Of a stretch of 35,520 nucleotides of DNA, positions 6,638 through 14,128 are shown piece by piece. The notes below the pieces were generated by a model. It was given only the letters and a program-made list of their open reading frames with translations. It did not search any database and was not told the DNA's origin. The stretch comes from VFZS01 sp964353255 (lineage in GTDB: Bacteria > Acidobacteriota > Terriglobia > Bryobacterales > Bryobacteraceae). Position 1 is the stretch's first letter. Each line of letters begins with the position of its first letter. The stretch is from positions 1 to 35,520 of the forward strand of contig CAYGVJ010000050.1 in NCBI GenBank assembly GCA_964353255.1, written 5' to 3'. A program made the translations under genes and the position numbers.

Positions 6638-7672
6638 TCAGTATCCGTCCGCGCGCACCTTGCCCCGGAAATGCCGATACACGAAAGTGAAATACCCCAG
6701 CACCAGCAGCATGCCCGGAACCCACCAGGCCAGGGCCACCCTCAGGCCGTGATGTGCGGTGGCCGCGTTCCAGAAGGTCAGCCCCGTGTGGGGCGTCAGG
6801 TTCGACGGCAGCAGGTACGGGTGGATAGCGAAGCCCGCGCTGGCCAGCATGGCGGCGATGTACACGCTGGAGGACAGGAAGGCCCGCAGGTTGTCCCGCT
6901 GCGCCAGGAAGCCTCGCACCGCCCCGAGGCCCAGCAGCGCAAAGGCTGGCACGACCCAACTCCAGCGGTGGGACGCCAGATTCCGGGAAAGCTGCGGCTG
7001 CAAGCGCAGCGTCAAGCCGGCCACTACCAGGGTCAGGCCGGCGACACAGGGCCAGAGGACCGCAGCGATGCTCTGCGCGCGCTCTTCCAGCGGGGCTTCA
7101 GTCTTCAGCGCCACCCACAGCGCGCCGTGCTGCGCCAGCGCAAAAAACGCCAGCAGGCCGACCAAAACGGTGTACCAATCCAGCACGCCCACTTCGCCCC
7201 AGGGCTGGAAGTTCGTCCACAACGGCAGGAAGAAGCTGCCCGAGGCATTGAGCGGCACGCCCCGCAACACGTTGCCCAGGGCCGCTCCCAGGAAAATGGC
7301 CAGCAGCGCGCTGGCGACCGCGAAAACAGAGTCCCCCAGCAGCTTCCCGGCCCGCGTGCGGCCGTGATTGCGGAACTCGATCGAGATGCCCCGTAGAATC
7401 AGCAGCCACAGCACCATCATCAGCGGCAGGTACAACCCGCTGAAGCTCGCGGCGTACACGGCCGGGAAGGCGCAAAACAGCGTGCCGCCGGCGGCCAGCA
7501 GCCACACTTCGTTGCCGTCCCAGACCGGGCCGACCGTCCGCTGCACCAGGCCCCGCTCGGCTTCAGTGCGCCCTACGATGAACTGCACGATCCCGGCGCC
7601 CAGATCGAAGCCGTCCAGAATCACGTAGACGGTCAGCATCAACCCCACCAGACAGAACCAGAGTGCCTCCAT
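6638..7672 (-). CDS. cydB: Cytochrome bd ubiquinol oxidase subunit II
   Basis: A 344-residue, roughly eight-helix membrane protein. The first helix contains the CydB signature YVILDGFDLGAG (16-27), and VWDGNEVWLL (50-59) follows, also conserved. CydB pairs with CydA to form the bd-type terminal oxidase in the inner membrane. It starts 9 bp after the cydA stop in the same operon. Length agrees with CydB of non-enteric bacteria (340-380). No cydX or cydDC is visible nearby. Confidence 0.95.
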   Translation of the reverse strand: MEALWFCLVGLMLTVYVILDGFDLGAGIVQFIVGRTEAERGLVQRTVGPVWDGNEVWLLAAGGTLFCAFPAVYAASFSGLYLPLMMVLWLLILRGISIEFRNHGRTRAGKLLGDSVFAVASALLAIFLGAALGNVLRGVPLNASGSFFLPLWTNFQPWGEVGVLDWYTVLVGLLAFFALAQHGALWVALKTEAPLEERAQSIAAVLWPCVAGLTLVVAGLTLRLQPQLSRNLASHRWSWVVPAFALLGLGAVRGFLAQRDNLRAFLSSSVYIAAMLASAGFAIHPYLLPSNLTPHTGLTFWNAATAHHGLRVALAWWVPGMLLVLGYFTFVYRHFRGKVRADGY

Positions 7673-7681
7673 CTCGCCCCC

Positions 7682-9019
7682 CTAACTTTCGGCGGCCTTC
7701 TCGGCAGCCTCCGGGCCGCGCGCGATCTCCCGTCGCACCAGCAGCAGGAACAGAATGCCCAGCAGAAGGTACAGCCCCGCAAACCCGATCAGACTGAACA
7801 ACGTACTCCCGGAGGAGACGTTCACCGACGCCCCGTCGCTGGTCCGCATCAGGTCGTAGACCAGCCAGGGCTGGCGGCCCAGCTCGGCGGTCATCCAGCC
7901 GGCGGTGTTGGCGATGAAGGGCAATGGCGCGAGCAGCATCAGCAGCCGCAACGTGAAGCGGCATTGGTACAGACGACCCCGGCGCAACTGCCACGCCGCC
8001 ACGAGCATCGCGCCGATGAAGACCAGGCCCAGCCCGATCATGGCGCGGTAGCTCGCGAACAGCAGCGGGATCTGGTCCGGCCACCGGTCTTCAGCAATAG
8101 CATTCAAGCCCTTAACCTCGGCGGCGGGGTCGCCGTAGCTGAGCAAGCTCAACAGGCCGGGGATGCGGATGGCATTGTCGAGGCGGCGGGCCGCGACGTT
8201 TGGCCGCCCGATGAGCGCCAACGGCGCGCCCCGCGTGGTCTCGAACAGCCCCTCCATCGCGGCCAGCGTGGTCGGCTGGTGCCGCACGATCATCAGGTTC
8301 TGGCCGTGGCCCGTGGGAACCAGCAGCAGGATCGCGGCCAGGCAACCCACCGTCACTCCCAGTCGAACGAACGTGCGGGCGTACTCCTCGTGGCGCGCCT
8401 TCAGAAGGTAGTACGCGCCCAGGCCCGCCATCACGAAGCTGCCCGTGACCACGGCTCCCAGCATGTTGTGCAGGTACATCCATGGCAGCCACGGGTTCCC
8501 GAGCAGCGCCCAAAGACTGTCCAGCAGGGCCTCTCCGCTGGCGCCGAGCCAATAGCCCACCGGATGCTGCATCCAGGCGTTGGTGGCCAGGATGAAAAAG
8601 CCCGAAAGCCACGTTCCGATCAGCAGCAGCAGGGCAACCACCCAGTGGCCTTTTGGCCCCAGGCGCCGCTCGCCGAACAGCAGCAGGCCCAAAAAGGCGG
8701 ATTCCAGGAAAAACGAGAATACCCCTTCCATGGCCAGGGTCTGCCCGATGACGCCCCCGGCGAACCCCGAGAAACTTGCCCAGTTCGTGCCGAACTGGAA
8801 CTCCATGGGGATCCCCGTCACCACGCCCAGGGCGAAGCCGATAGCGAAGATCCTGATCCAGAAGCGCGCGGCGCGGTTGTAATGCTCGTCGCCGGTGCGG
8901 CGGGCAGCGGTCTTCAGGATGAAGATCAGCAGCGCCAGCCCCATGGTGAGCTGGGGAAAAATGTAATGGAAGGTGGCAGTGAAAGCGAAATGCAGGCGGT
9001 GGAGCACGACCGGGTCCAT
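7682..9019 (-). CDS. cydA: Cytochrome bd ubiquinol oxidase subunit I
   Basis: 445 residues. It oxidises quinol and reduces O2 to water with high affinity and without pumping protons. Heme ligands can be placed: His18 (heme b595 ligand), the His in WMYLHNMLG and the Met in SYRAMIGLG (b558 ligands). The acidic pair in LAMEGVFSFFLESAF and the signature GRQPW are also present. The Q-loop is of the short type. Its segment QPTTLAAMEG has Thr where Escherichia coli has the quinol-site Lys (K252 in usual numbering), while the Glu is kept; this alignment is by eye. It is first gene of the cydAB-ald-CoA transferase operon, with an ATG preceded by AAGG. Confidence 0.95.
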   Translation of the reverse strand: MDPVVLHRLHFAFTATFHYIFPQLTMGLALLIFILKTAARRTGDEHYNRAARFWIRIFAIGFALGVVTGIPMEFQFGTNWASFSGFAGGVIGQTLAMEGVFSFFLESAFLGLLLFGERRLGPKGHWVVALLLLIGTWLSGFFILATNAWMQHPVGYWLGASGEALLDSLWALLGNPWLPWMYLHNMLGAVVTGSFVMAGLGAYYLLKARHEEYARTFVRLGVTVGCLAAILLLVPTGHGQNLMIVRHQPTTLAAMEGLFETTRGAPLALIGRPNVAARRLDNAIRIPGLLSLLSYGDPAAEVKGLNAIAEDRWPDQIPLLFASYRAMIGLGLVFIGAMLVAAWQLRRGRLYQCRFTLRLLMLLAPLPFIANTAGWMTAELGRQPWLVYDLMRTSDGASVNVSSGSTLFSLIGFAGLYLLLGILFLLLVRREIARGPEAAEKAAES

Positions 9020-9037
9020 GAGCCGAAACCTTGATCC

Positions 9038-9066
9038 ATTGTGCCGGTTTCAGCCTAGGGCTGCAA
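9038..9066 (-). promoter_or_regulatory. Candidate sigma-70 promoter of the cydAB operon
   Basis: On the minus strand TTGCAG (9066-9061) and CACAAT (9043-9038) are separated by 17 bp. Transcription would start near 9031, about 12 nt before the cydA ATG at 9019, after a short leader with AAGG. The -10 matches consensus at four of six positions and the -35 only at three, so this is tentative. Confidence 0.4.
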
Positions 9067-9083
9067 GGCCGGAGTGTGGGTGG

Positions 9084-9103
9084 CACAGACTTTCGAGTCT
9101 GTG
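9084..9103. terminator. Perfect 8-bp hairpin, possible terminator or dispersed repeat
   Basis: CACAGACT-TTCG-AGTCTGTG is a perfect stem with a UUCG-type loop on the plus strand. It lies 11 bp beyond the stop of the minus-strand gene that ends at 9114 and before the cydA promoter. It could end that transcript, although no T-run follows. The same kind of cacagact/agtctgtg element may be a dispersed repeat in this genome. Confidence 0.45.
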
Positions 9104-9113
9104 TCGCTCGAGT

Positions 9114-10025
9114 TCACTGATTCGCAACCGTGGCGGGATCGGCCACACAGCGGTAGTAGATGCGGATCCTCTTGGGGAACGAATTGGCCCAGCCGTTCCA
9201 GATGAAGCGATATGCGCGGGAGGCGTTGGCTTCAGTCGCCGTCCAGCGATAGATCGCTGACGAGTACCGGCTCCATAGCGGCGTGTCCTTATTCGGCTGC
9301 ACGCGGTAGGTCGTGCGCTGGGACCGGCTGTCCCACGTCCCCCCGGCATTTCGGCCGCGGCGGACTGCGCTGCGTACTGACTCTTCCACCGTCGGCAGCC
9401 GCCAGATGTGCAGCGGCGCCGCCTCCCGCCGGAGGCCATCCCGCGAAAGCTGGTCGCAAGCATTCCGGGCTTCATCCCAGGTTGCGACCTCCTCGGGCCA
9501 GCCCGGTCCCTGCGGCGCCCAGGCCAGACGGACGCCATTGCCCTCTATGATTCGGAGGCCATAGTTCCCGTCGTCGTAACGGTTCACGGCCAGCCAGCCC
9601 GGGTAGGCCCCGCTCACCACGACGGTCACCAGCGGCAGGCCGACCAGGATCCGCAGCGCCCATTTCCGCGGCTCCACACGACCGTACAGGTAAAGACCGG
9701 CAAGGACTCCAAGCGGGACCACGAAGATGGCGAATACGTCCGGGGGGCGGTTGTACAGCTCAAAGCGCCAGGTCACGAATGCCGCCGAAGCCAGGTGCAG
9801 CACAGGACCCAAGCGGCGCCACCACACCGACGCCACGGCCGGCAGCAGGACGGAGAGCATCGGCTGCAGGTACGCCAGCGCTCCCAGCACGTTCGCCCCC
9901 CAGCTCCGCGCGTACCACCCTTCGTGGAAAGCCTCGATGGCGCCCCAGAACGCCCACAGCGTCGAAAACAGGGTGGATATCCCGACTGCGGTCCAACCAA
10001 CAACCCGGCGACGGTCGATAGTCAT
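9114..10025 (-). CDS. Membrane protein with C-terminal DUF1566/lectin-like domain
   Basis: 303 residues from the ATG at 10025, chosen because AAGG lies 9 bp upstream; a start at 10076 would fall next to the dispersed repeat. The N-terminal ~140 residues carry four or five hydrophobic segments. The C-terminal ~150 residues, probably outside the membrane, contain ATWDEARNACDQL, then HIWRLPTVEES, then a tail with RWTATEAN and YYRCVAD. This order is that of DUF1566/Lcl or FGE-sulfatase-like folds, which are C-type-lectin-like and often bind sugars or proteins. The role is unknown. It lies upstream of cydA on the same strand but a hairpin separates them. Confidence 0.75.
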   Translation of the reverse strand: MTIDRRRVVGWTAVGISTLFSTLWAFWGAIEAFHEGWYARSWGANVLGALAYLQPMLSVLLPAVASVWWRRLGPVLHLASAAFVTWRFELYNRPPDVFAIFVVPLGVLAGLYLYGRVEPRKWALRILVGLPLVTVVVSGAYPGWLAVNRYDDGNYGLRIIEGNGVRLAWAPQGPGWPEEVATWDEARNACDQLSRDGLRREAAPLHIWRLPTVEESVRSAVRRGRNAGGTWDSRSQRTTYRVQPNKDTPLWSRYSSAIYRWTATEANASRAYRFIWNGWANSFPKRIRIYYRCVADPATVANQ

Positions 10026-10078
10026 GGGCGCCTTAGCAGTTTGCCGCATCCTGACCGCTCCCCGCCCAAAGGGCACCC

Positions 10079-10120
10079 GGTCGCGGCTCAGTTCCGAGCC
10101 ACGACCGTGAGGGAGTGGTC
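10079..10120 (-). repeat. Dispersed palindromic repeat, copy 2
   Basis: The segment CGGTCGCGGCTC (10079-10090) pairs with GAGCCACGACCG (10096-10107) with one mismatch, forming a hairpin. Read on the minus strand, 10120-10091 matches 3432-3461 at 27 of 30 positions. It lies between the divergent 5' ends of the membrane protein gene and the sigma factor gene. Confidence 0.6.
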
Positions 10121-10283
10121 CAGGCTTCTCTGAACAGTATCGTTCCTAGCCTAGCCGCTTCACAATGTAGTACACAATCGGCACGGTCATGCGGGACAGC
10201 GCCAGGGAGGCGATAGCGCGTCACCCCCAGTCGCCATTTCGCATCTTGAAGAATCAAGGCCCGCAATGCCGCCCGATTCCGGA

Positions 10284-10289
10284 TACAAT
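10284..10289 (+). promoter_or_regulatory. -10-like element of the sigma factor gene
   Basis: TACAAT lies seven bases before the GTG at 10297, so transcription would begin on or next to the start codon. No ribosome binding site precedes the GTG. No -35 consensus is seen 17 bp upstream, so an alternative sigma factor may be used. Confidence 0.4.
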
Positions 10290-10296
10290 CAGCCAT

Positions 10297-10899
10297 GTGG
10301 AGCCTCGCGAGGAAGCAGAGCTGGCCCGGAACCTCATGGCGGGCGACCCCGGGGCCTTCGACCGCTTTGTCGAGGCCTTTCGCGCCAGGATTTTCCAGTA
10401 CAGCCTGCAAATGTGCGGACAGCGCGAAGACGCCGAGGAGGTCGCGCAAGAGACGCTGCTCAAGGTCTTTCAGAGGTTCGACCAGCTCCGCGACCCCGAG
10501 CGGGTCCGGTCCTGGGTCTTTCGCATCGCGCGCAACGCCTGCCTCATGAAGCGGCGCAAGAGCGTCTTTGCCCCAGTTCAGGAGCTGTCGCTCGAGGACT
10601 ACCTGCCCCAGATCCGTCAGGAGGACGGCCCGCGCCGGCTCGAAATAGCCGACTGGTCGGCCCTGCCCGACGACCAAGTGCTGCGCGCCGAGCTGCGGGA
10701 GGTGATCCAGCGGGCCATCGGCGAGCTGCCGGAGATGTACCGCGCCGTGATCCTGCTGCGGGACATCGAGGAGTTGAGCACCGCCGAGGCCGCCGGGGTC
10801 CTGGAAACCACCGAGGAGGTCGTCAAGACCAGGCTGCACCGCGCCCGGCTCGCCGTGCGGCAGAAACTGGATGCGTACCTGCGCGGCCGTAGGAACTGA
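10297..10899 (+). CDS. ECF-type RNA polymerase sigma factor
   Basis: A 200-residue sigma-70 family protein with only regions 2 and 4. Region 2 contains the core-binding and -10-binding helices (DAEEVAQETLLKVFQ, then RVRSWVFRIARNACL). Region 4 has the helix-turn-helix LSTAEAAGVLETTEEVVKTRL. A linker of about 50 residues separates them, longer than in minimal ECFs. I prefer the GTG at 10297; a frame open to 10189 adds 36 residues of unlikely composition. The anti-sigma factor gene follows after 10 bp, so the pair forms a regulatory switch. The signal is unknown. Confidence 0.88.
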   Translation: MEPREEAELARNLMAGDPGAFDRFVEAFRARIFQYSLQMCGQREDAEEVAQETLLKVFQRFDQLRDPERVRSWVFRIARNACLMKRRKSVFAPVQELSLEDYLPQIRQEDGPRRLEIADWSALPDDQVLRAELREVIQRAIGELPEMYRAVILLRDIEELSTAEAAGVLETTEEVVKTRLHRARLAVRQKLDAYLRGRRN

Positions 10900-10909
10900 G
10901 GAGTAGGCT

Positions 10910-11188
10910 ATGGCTCACGAGCACCACGGCGATTGCCGAGAGGTTTTCGCGCTCCTGTCTGAGTATCTCGAGGCGGAATTGCCCGCCGCCACCTGCCAGG
11001 AGATCGAGGCCCACCTGGCGGATTGCCCGCCCTGTATAGAGTTCCTCAACAGCCTCAGGCGCACTGTCGAGCTGTGCCACGGCTGCGAAGCTGGCCCACA
11101 GCCGCCTCCACTGGGCCCTGAGGCTCGCGAGCAACTGGCCAGCGCCTGCCGGGCGATGCTGGCCCGGCGAGGCGGCTCTAGGGCCTGA
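10910..11188 (+). CDS. Soluble zinc-finger anti-sigma factor (zf-HC2)
   Basis: A 92-residue protein with the ZAS signature His35-x3-Cys39-x2-Cys42 (in AHLADCPPC). Cys9 or Cys29 could supply the fourth zinc ligand. There are further Cys at 56, 59 and 80, including a second CxxC (CHGC, 56-59). No membrane segment is present, so it would act in the cytoplasm. This resembles RsrA/ChrR-type factors that sense redox state or metal and release the sigma factor. The extra CxxC makes redox sensing plausible, but that is inference. Start ATG follows a GAGGAG-like sequence at 10899-10904. Confidence 0.85.
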   Translation: MAHEHHGDCREVFALLSEYLEAELPAATCQEIEAHLADCPPCIEFLNSLRRTVELCHGCEAGPQPPPLGPEAREQLASACRAMLARRGGSRA

Positions 11189-11310
11189 ACCTACTACTGC
11201 CCTAGGAGAAAGCCCTACTACCGGCGTAGGAATACACCCCCCAAAATCTGCGTGCTTTTTTCCACGGCCTGGGTTAGACTGGGGGAGATAGAAAGGTAGT
11301 TCGGCCCCAG
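11189..11310 (+). other. Intergenic region before the receiver protein
   Basis: A short AT-richer stretch. CCCTACTAC occurs at about 11208-11216 with a near-copy CCTACTAC at about 11190-11197, and a palindromic CCTAGG lies between them. TAGACT at 11275-11280 could serve as a -10 for the receiver gene. A GTTAGAC heptamer at 11273-11279 looks like an integron core but has no partner. Confidence 0.35.
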
Positions 11311-11748
11311 ATGACGAAAGCTCGCCAGGTAGCTCGTCACGGGCTAAGTTTGGCCCGCGTCTTGCTTGTCGATTCCGACCTCACCTCTCGCTTGACCCTG
11401 CAAACCGTCCTGGAAGCCGGAGGGTATCGTGTGGATGCTGCGGCCTCGGCTGCCGAAGCGGTCGGTAAGCTGGAGGCATCCGAGTACGAGCTGGTGCTCA
11501 GCGATCTGGAGATGGAGTCCCCGGAGGCCGGGCTGAAGGTCCTGGCCCACGCCCGCATGATGGAATACAAGCCGGCTACGGCGCTGTTCACCAGCTACCG
11601 AAACTCACGAGGGCGCACTTCCACCGGCAAAGCAGGGAAAATGGTCCTGATCGAGCCGGAGGACCTGCCAGAACTGCTCAGCAAAGTGGCCGAACTGGTC
11701 AGTGAACGCGCCACCCGGAAGGTGGAGCGCGAACTCCGCCACGCCTGA
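11311..11748 (+). CDS. Receiver-domain protein with degenerate active site
   Basis: A 145-residue single-domain response regulator. Residues 16-130 have the receiver fold: acidic pocket Asp21 and Asp23 (VDSD), phospho-acceptor Asp65 (LVLSDLEME), and Thr94/Ser95 (ALFTSY). The Lys that normally precedes Pro after strand 5 is replaced: the segment reads MVLIEPEDLP with Glu115 there. The loop around 97-110 is also unusually long and polar. Loss of that Lys often means atypical or no phosphorylation. No output domain follows, so it would act by protein binding. It sits downstream of the sigma/anti-sigma pair but with 122 bp between, so separate expression is likely. Confidence 0.8.
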   Translation: MTKARQVARHGLSLARVLLVDSDLTSRLTLQTVLEAGGYRVDAAASAAEAVGKLEASEYELVLSDLEMESPEAGLKVLAHARMMEYKPATALFTSYRNSRGRTSTGKAGKMVLIEPEDLPELLSKVAELVSERATRKVERELRHA

Positions 11749-11773
11749 GCCCCCTGCGACCTTGGCAATCCCT

Positions 11774-12301
11774 TCAGCGCGACCGATGTCCCAAGGCGAC
11801 CAGAACCCGCTTGGTGACCTCGTCGATGATGGTCGGCAGGGCAGCGTCCAAGGCCAGGGTCACCGCCGCGTGTACCCGTTCAGAATCAATTGCTTCGCCC
11901 TGTTCCTCAGGCTTCAGGCGCGCCCGATCGGACTGTGCCACTTCGGCCAGCGCGCGGACGCACTGGAGCAGCGCCGAGGCTTCCAGGGGCTTCTCCAGGC
12001 ACCCGTCGGCGCCCGCCTCCCGGGCCGCCGCTTCGTCCACGGGCTCCAGCGGGCTGAACAGCAGCACCACCCGCGTGTGGGAATGGCGCGGCTGCGCCTT
12101 GACGTGCCGGCACACCTCGTAGCCCGACATCACGGGCAGCCCGACATCGGCCAGGATCACGTCCGGGTCGGCGTCCGCCAGCCGGAGCAGCGCTGTCTCG
12201 CCGTCGGTGACGGTGACGACCTCAAACCCTTCTTCGGTCAGGATCCGCTCACCCATGCGCTGGGCGTGAGGGCTGTCATCGGCAAGCAGAATCCGGCTCA
12301 C
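11774..12301 (-). CDS. Response regulator receiver protein with C-terminal helical extension
   Basis: 175 residues from the GTG at 12301-12299, which overlaps the bamD stop by 4 bp (GTGA). The receiver (1-120) has Asp8/Asp9, phospho-Asp52 (ILADVGLP), a Ser in VVLLFSP and Lys in CLEKP, so all key residues are present. The remaining ~50 residues form a charged linker and a helix (VTLALDAALPTIIDEVTKRVLVAL) like the tails of some motility or polarity regulators. No DNA-binding domain is present. The longer open frame reaching 13027 is only the shadow of bamD. Translational coupling to bamD suggests a role tied to the envelope, which is inference. Confidence 0.85.
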   Translation of the reverse strand: MSRILLADDSPHAQRMGERILTEEGFEVVTVTDGETALLRLADADPDVILADVGLPVMSGYEVCRHVKAQPRHSHTRVVLLFSPLEPVDEAAAREAGADGCLEKPLEASALLQCVRALAEVAQSDRARLKPEEQGEAIDSERVHAAVTLALDAALPTIIDEVTKRVLVALGHRSR

Positions 12302-13458
12302 TTCTTCTTCTTTTTCTTGTCGTTCTTGGAGGCGGGCGGGCTCGGCGGACTCTGGGAGGTCTGCTCGGTTTGGCTGGGTTTGGCCACGCTGGGCAGTTTC
12401 TGGCGGGCGTCGGGCTGGGTATCCAGAGCCGAGGGGCCGGTGATGGGCGAAACGGTCACATCTGTGGTCAGTCCCGTGCTCGCCGGCGCCGCAGGGACGC
12501 TGGCCGGAATGCTCGGCCGCAGGCTCTCCATGGGCGGGTTTCCGGAGGTGGCGGCCATGGTCGTGTCCGGGCTCTTCCGGAAAATGCCCCAGAAGTTGTG
12601 CATCAGGCCCGGCTTCTCCCGGTTCTCCAGCTCGTATTGCATGCGCGCCAGCGCCACCTGGTCCACCTCGGGAATGGGCATCTCCATCGCCTTGAGCTTC
12701 TGCTTCGCCTCTTCCACCAGGGGGCTCAGCGGGTACTCCCGGACAATGCGGGAATAGGCCTGTCCGGTCCGGTCGCGGAACCGCGGGCCCATTCTCGAGT
12801 AGGCGTCCCCGAGCTTCCAGAGGGCCTGGTCTGCCTGGCTGAACAACGGGAAGTGGTCCGTCAGGCCTTGCAGACGGTTGGAGGCCGCGGCCCAACTTCC
12901 CTTCTTGTGGTACAGGTCGCCGACGCCGTACTCGTGCTGGGCCAGCACGTCCTGGATGTTTCGCAGAAGTTGCTGCACCTCGGGCGCGAACTTGCTGTTG
13001 GGGAACTGCACCAGAAGCTGGCGGCATTCCTCTTCGGCGCGCAAGGCGTGGATCGTGTCCCGATCGGCCTTCTCCATCTGCTTGTAGTGGATGGTGCAGA
13101 CCTTTTGCTGGGCCTCGGCGGCTTCCTCCAGGGCCGGGTAGAAGAGGATGAAGTCCTTGTACTCGGCTTCCGCCTGCGCCAGGCCGTGGGAGCCGCCCTC
13201 CCGGTACCAGGAGTCGGCAATGGCCAGCTTGGCCTTGGCCATGTACTCGCTGTCCGCGTAAGCGTTCATGAAGGTGTTCAAGGTGATTCGCGCGATCTCG
13301 TACCGGCCCCGCTCGATGTCCTTGATGGCCTTGTCGAAAAGCACCTTGTCTGGCTGCTGGGTGTCCTTGGTGATGGGATTCTCGTATTTGTGGCGACGGC
13401 AGGCCGGGGCGGCCAGCAGCCCGGCCAGCACTGCCAAGAGGATCAAGTCCCTGCTCAT
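12298..13458 (-). CDS. bamD: BamD-like outer membrane assembly lipoprotein
   Basis: 386 residues from the ATG at 13458, preceded by AGGTG. The signal peptide LILLAVLAGLLAAPAC ends in a lipobox-like LAAPAC, so Cys20 (approximately) would be lipidated. Residues 40-270 carry tetratricopeptide-like repeats of the BamD/YfiO type, for example RYEIARITLNTFMNAYADSEY and a second FPNSKFAPEVQQLL. BamD works with BamA to insert beta-barrel proteins in the outer membrane. After the TPR part there is a Pro/Ser/Thr-rich tail of ~110 residues ending in KKKKKK, absent in the enterobacterial protein, which makes this one about 140 residues longer. It starts 4 bp after the rpe stop. Confidence 0.85.
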   Translation of the reverse strand: MSRDLILLAVLAGLLAAPACRRHKYENPITKDTQQPDKVLFDKAIKDIERGRYEIARITLNTFMNAYADSEYMAKAKLAIADSWYREGGSHGLAQAEAEYKDFILFYPALEEAAEAQQKVCTIHYKQMEKADRDTIHALRAEEECRQLLVQFPNSKFAPEVQQLLRNIQDVLAQHEYGVGDLYHKKGSWAAASNRLQGLTDHFPLFSQADQALWKLGDAYSRMGPRFRDRTGQAYSRIVREYPLSPLVEEAKQKLKAMEMPIPEVDQVALARMQYELENREKPGLMHNFWGIFRKSPDTTMAATSGNPPMESLRPSIPASVPAAPASTGLTTDVTVSPITGPSALDTQPDARQKLPSVAKPSQTEQTSQSPPSPPASKNDKKKKKK

Positions 13459-13462
13459 CTCG

Positions 13463-14128
13463 CTAACACCTGGCGCTTTCGGCGATTCTCCGCATCTCGG
13501 CAACGGTGGCTGCCGGGTGGCTGCTCTCGAAGATGGTGGCTCCGGCCACGATCCAGTCGCAGCCCGCCTCGACCACCTCGGGCAGGTTCTCGACGGTGAC
13601 GCCGCCGTCGATCTCGATGGCAAACTTCAGACCCAGCTCCGCCCGCCGCTGCTTCAACCGTCGCACCTTGTCCAGGGTGTAGGGGATCAGGCGCTGCCCT
13701 CCGAAACCGGGGTTGACGCTCATGATCAGCACGAAGTCCACCACCTCCAGGACATCTTCCAACATTGTAACGGGAGTGGCGGGGTTCAGGACGACCCCGG
13801 CCGGCGCGCCTTCGGCCTGGATGGCGCGCAGCGTGCGATCCAGATTCGGGCAGGCCTCCTGGTGCACCGAGACCTGGTCGGCGCCGGCCTCGATGAAGAC
13901 CGGGGCGTAACGGTCGGCGTCGCTGATCATCAGGTGCACGTCCAGGGTCAGCTTGGTGGCCTTGCGGATGGACTTCACCACCGGCGGGCCGACGGTCAGG
14001 TTGGGCACGAAGTGCCCGTCCATCACGTCGATGTGCAACATCGTGGCCCCGCCCTCGACAACGCCGGCGATCTCCTCGGCCAGGCGGGTGAAGTCAGCCG
14101 AGAGAATCGAAGGAACGATTTGAATCAT
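13463..14128 (-). CDS. rpe: Ribulose-phosphate 3-epimerase
   Basis: The 221-residue TIM-barrel enzyme interconverts ribulose 5-phosphate and xylulose 5-phosphate in the pentose phosphate pathway. Landmarks are PSILSADF (6-13), HIDVMDGHFVPN (with the metal-binding His and Asp), DVHLMI, the metal-binding His in ADQVSVHQEA, MSVNPGFGGQ, and the final EIDGGV and AGATIF. Length is the family norm. Its first 35 bp overlap the end of rsmB in another frame, and bamD follows 4 bp after its stop. Confidence 0.95.
   Translation of the reverse strand: MIQIVPSILSADFTRLAEEIAGVVEGGATMLHIDVMDGHFVPNLTVGPPVVKSIRKATKLTLDVHLMISDADRYAPVFIEAGADQVSVHQEACPNLDRTLRAIQAEGAPAGVVLNPATPVTMLEDVLEVVDFVLIMSVNPGFGGQRLIPYTLDKVRRLKQRRAELGLKFAIEIDGGVTVENLPEVVEAGCDWIVAGATIFESSHPAATVAEMRRIAESARC

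Noticed and set aside
10189..10296. Upstream extension of the sigma factor
   Set aside because: The added 36 residues are not sigma-like and the -10-like TACAAT lies inside; GTG at 10297 is preferred.
11273..11279. GTTAGAC heptamer as an attC core
   Set aside because: It has no paired left core or folded arms and lies in the leader of a chromosomal gene; more likely part of its -10 region.
12302..13027. N-terminal extension of the response regulator frame to 417 residues
   Set aside because: The extra part is antisense/shadow of bamD in the same region; the natural GTG overlaps the bamD stop.
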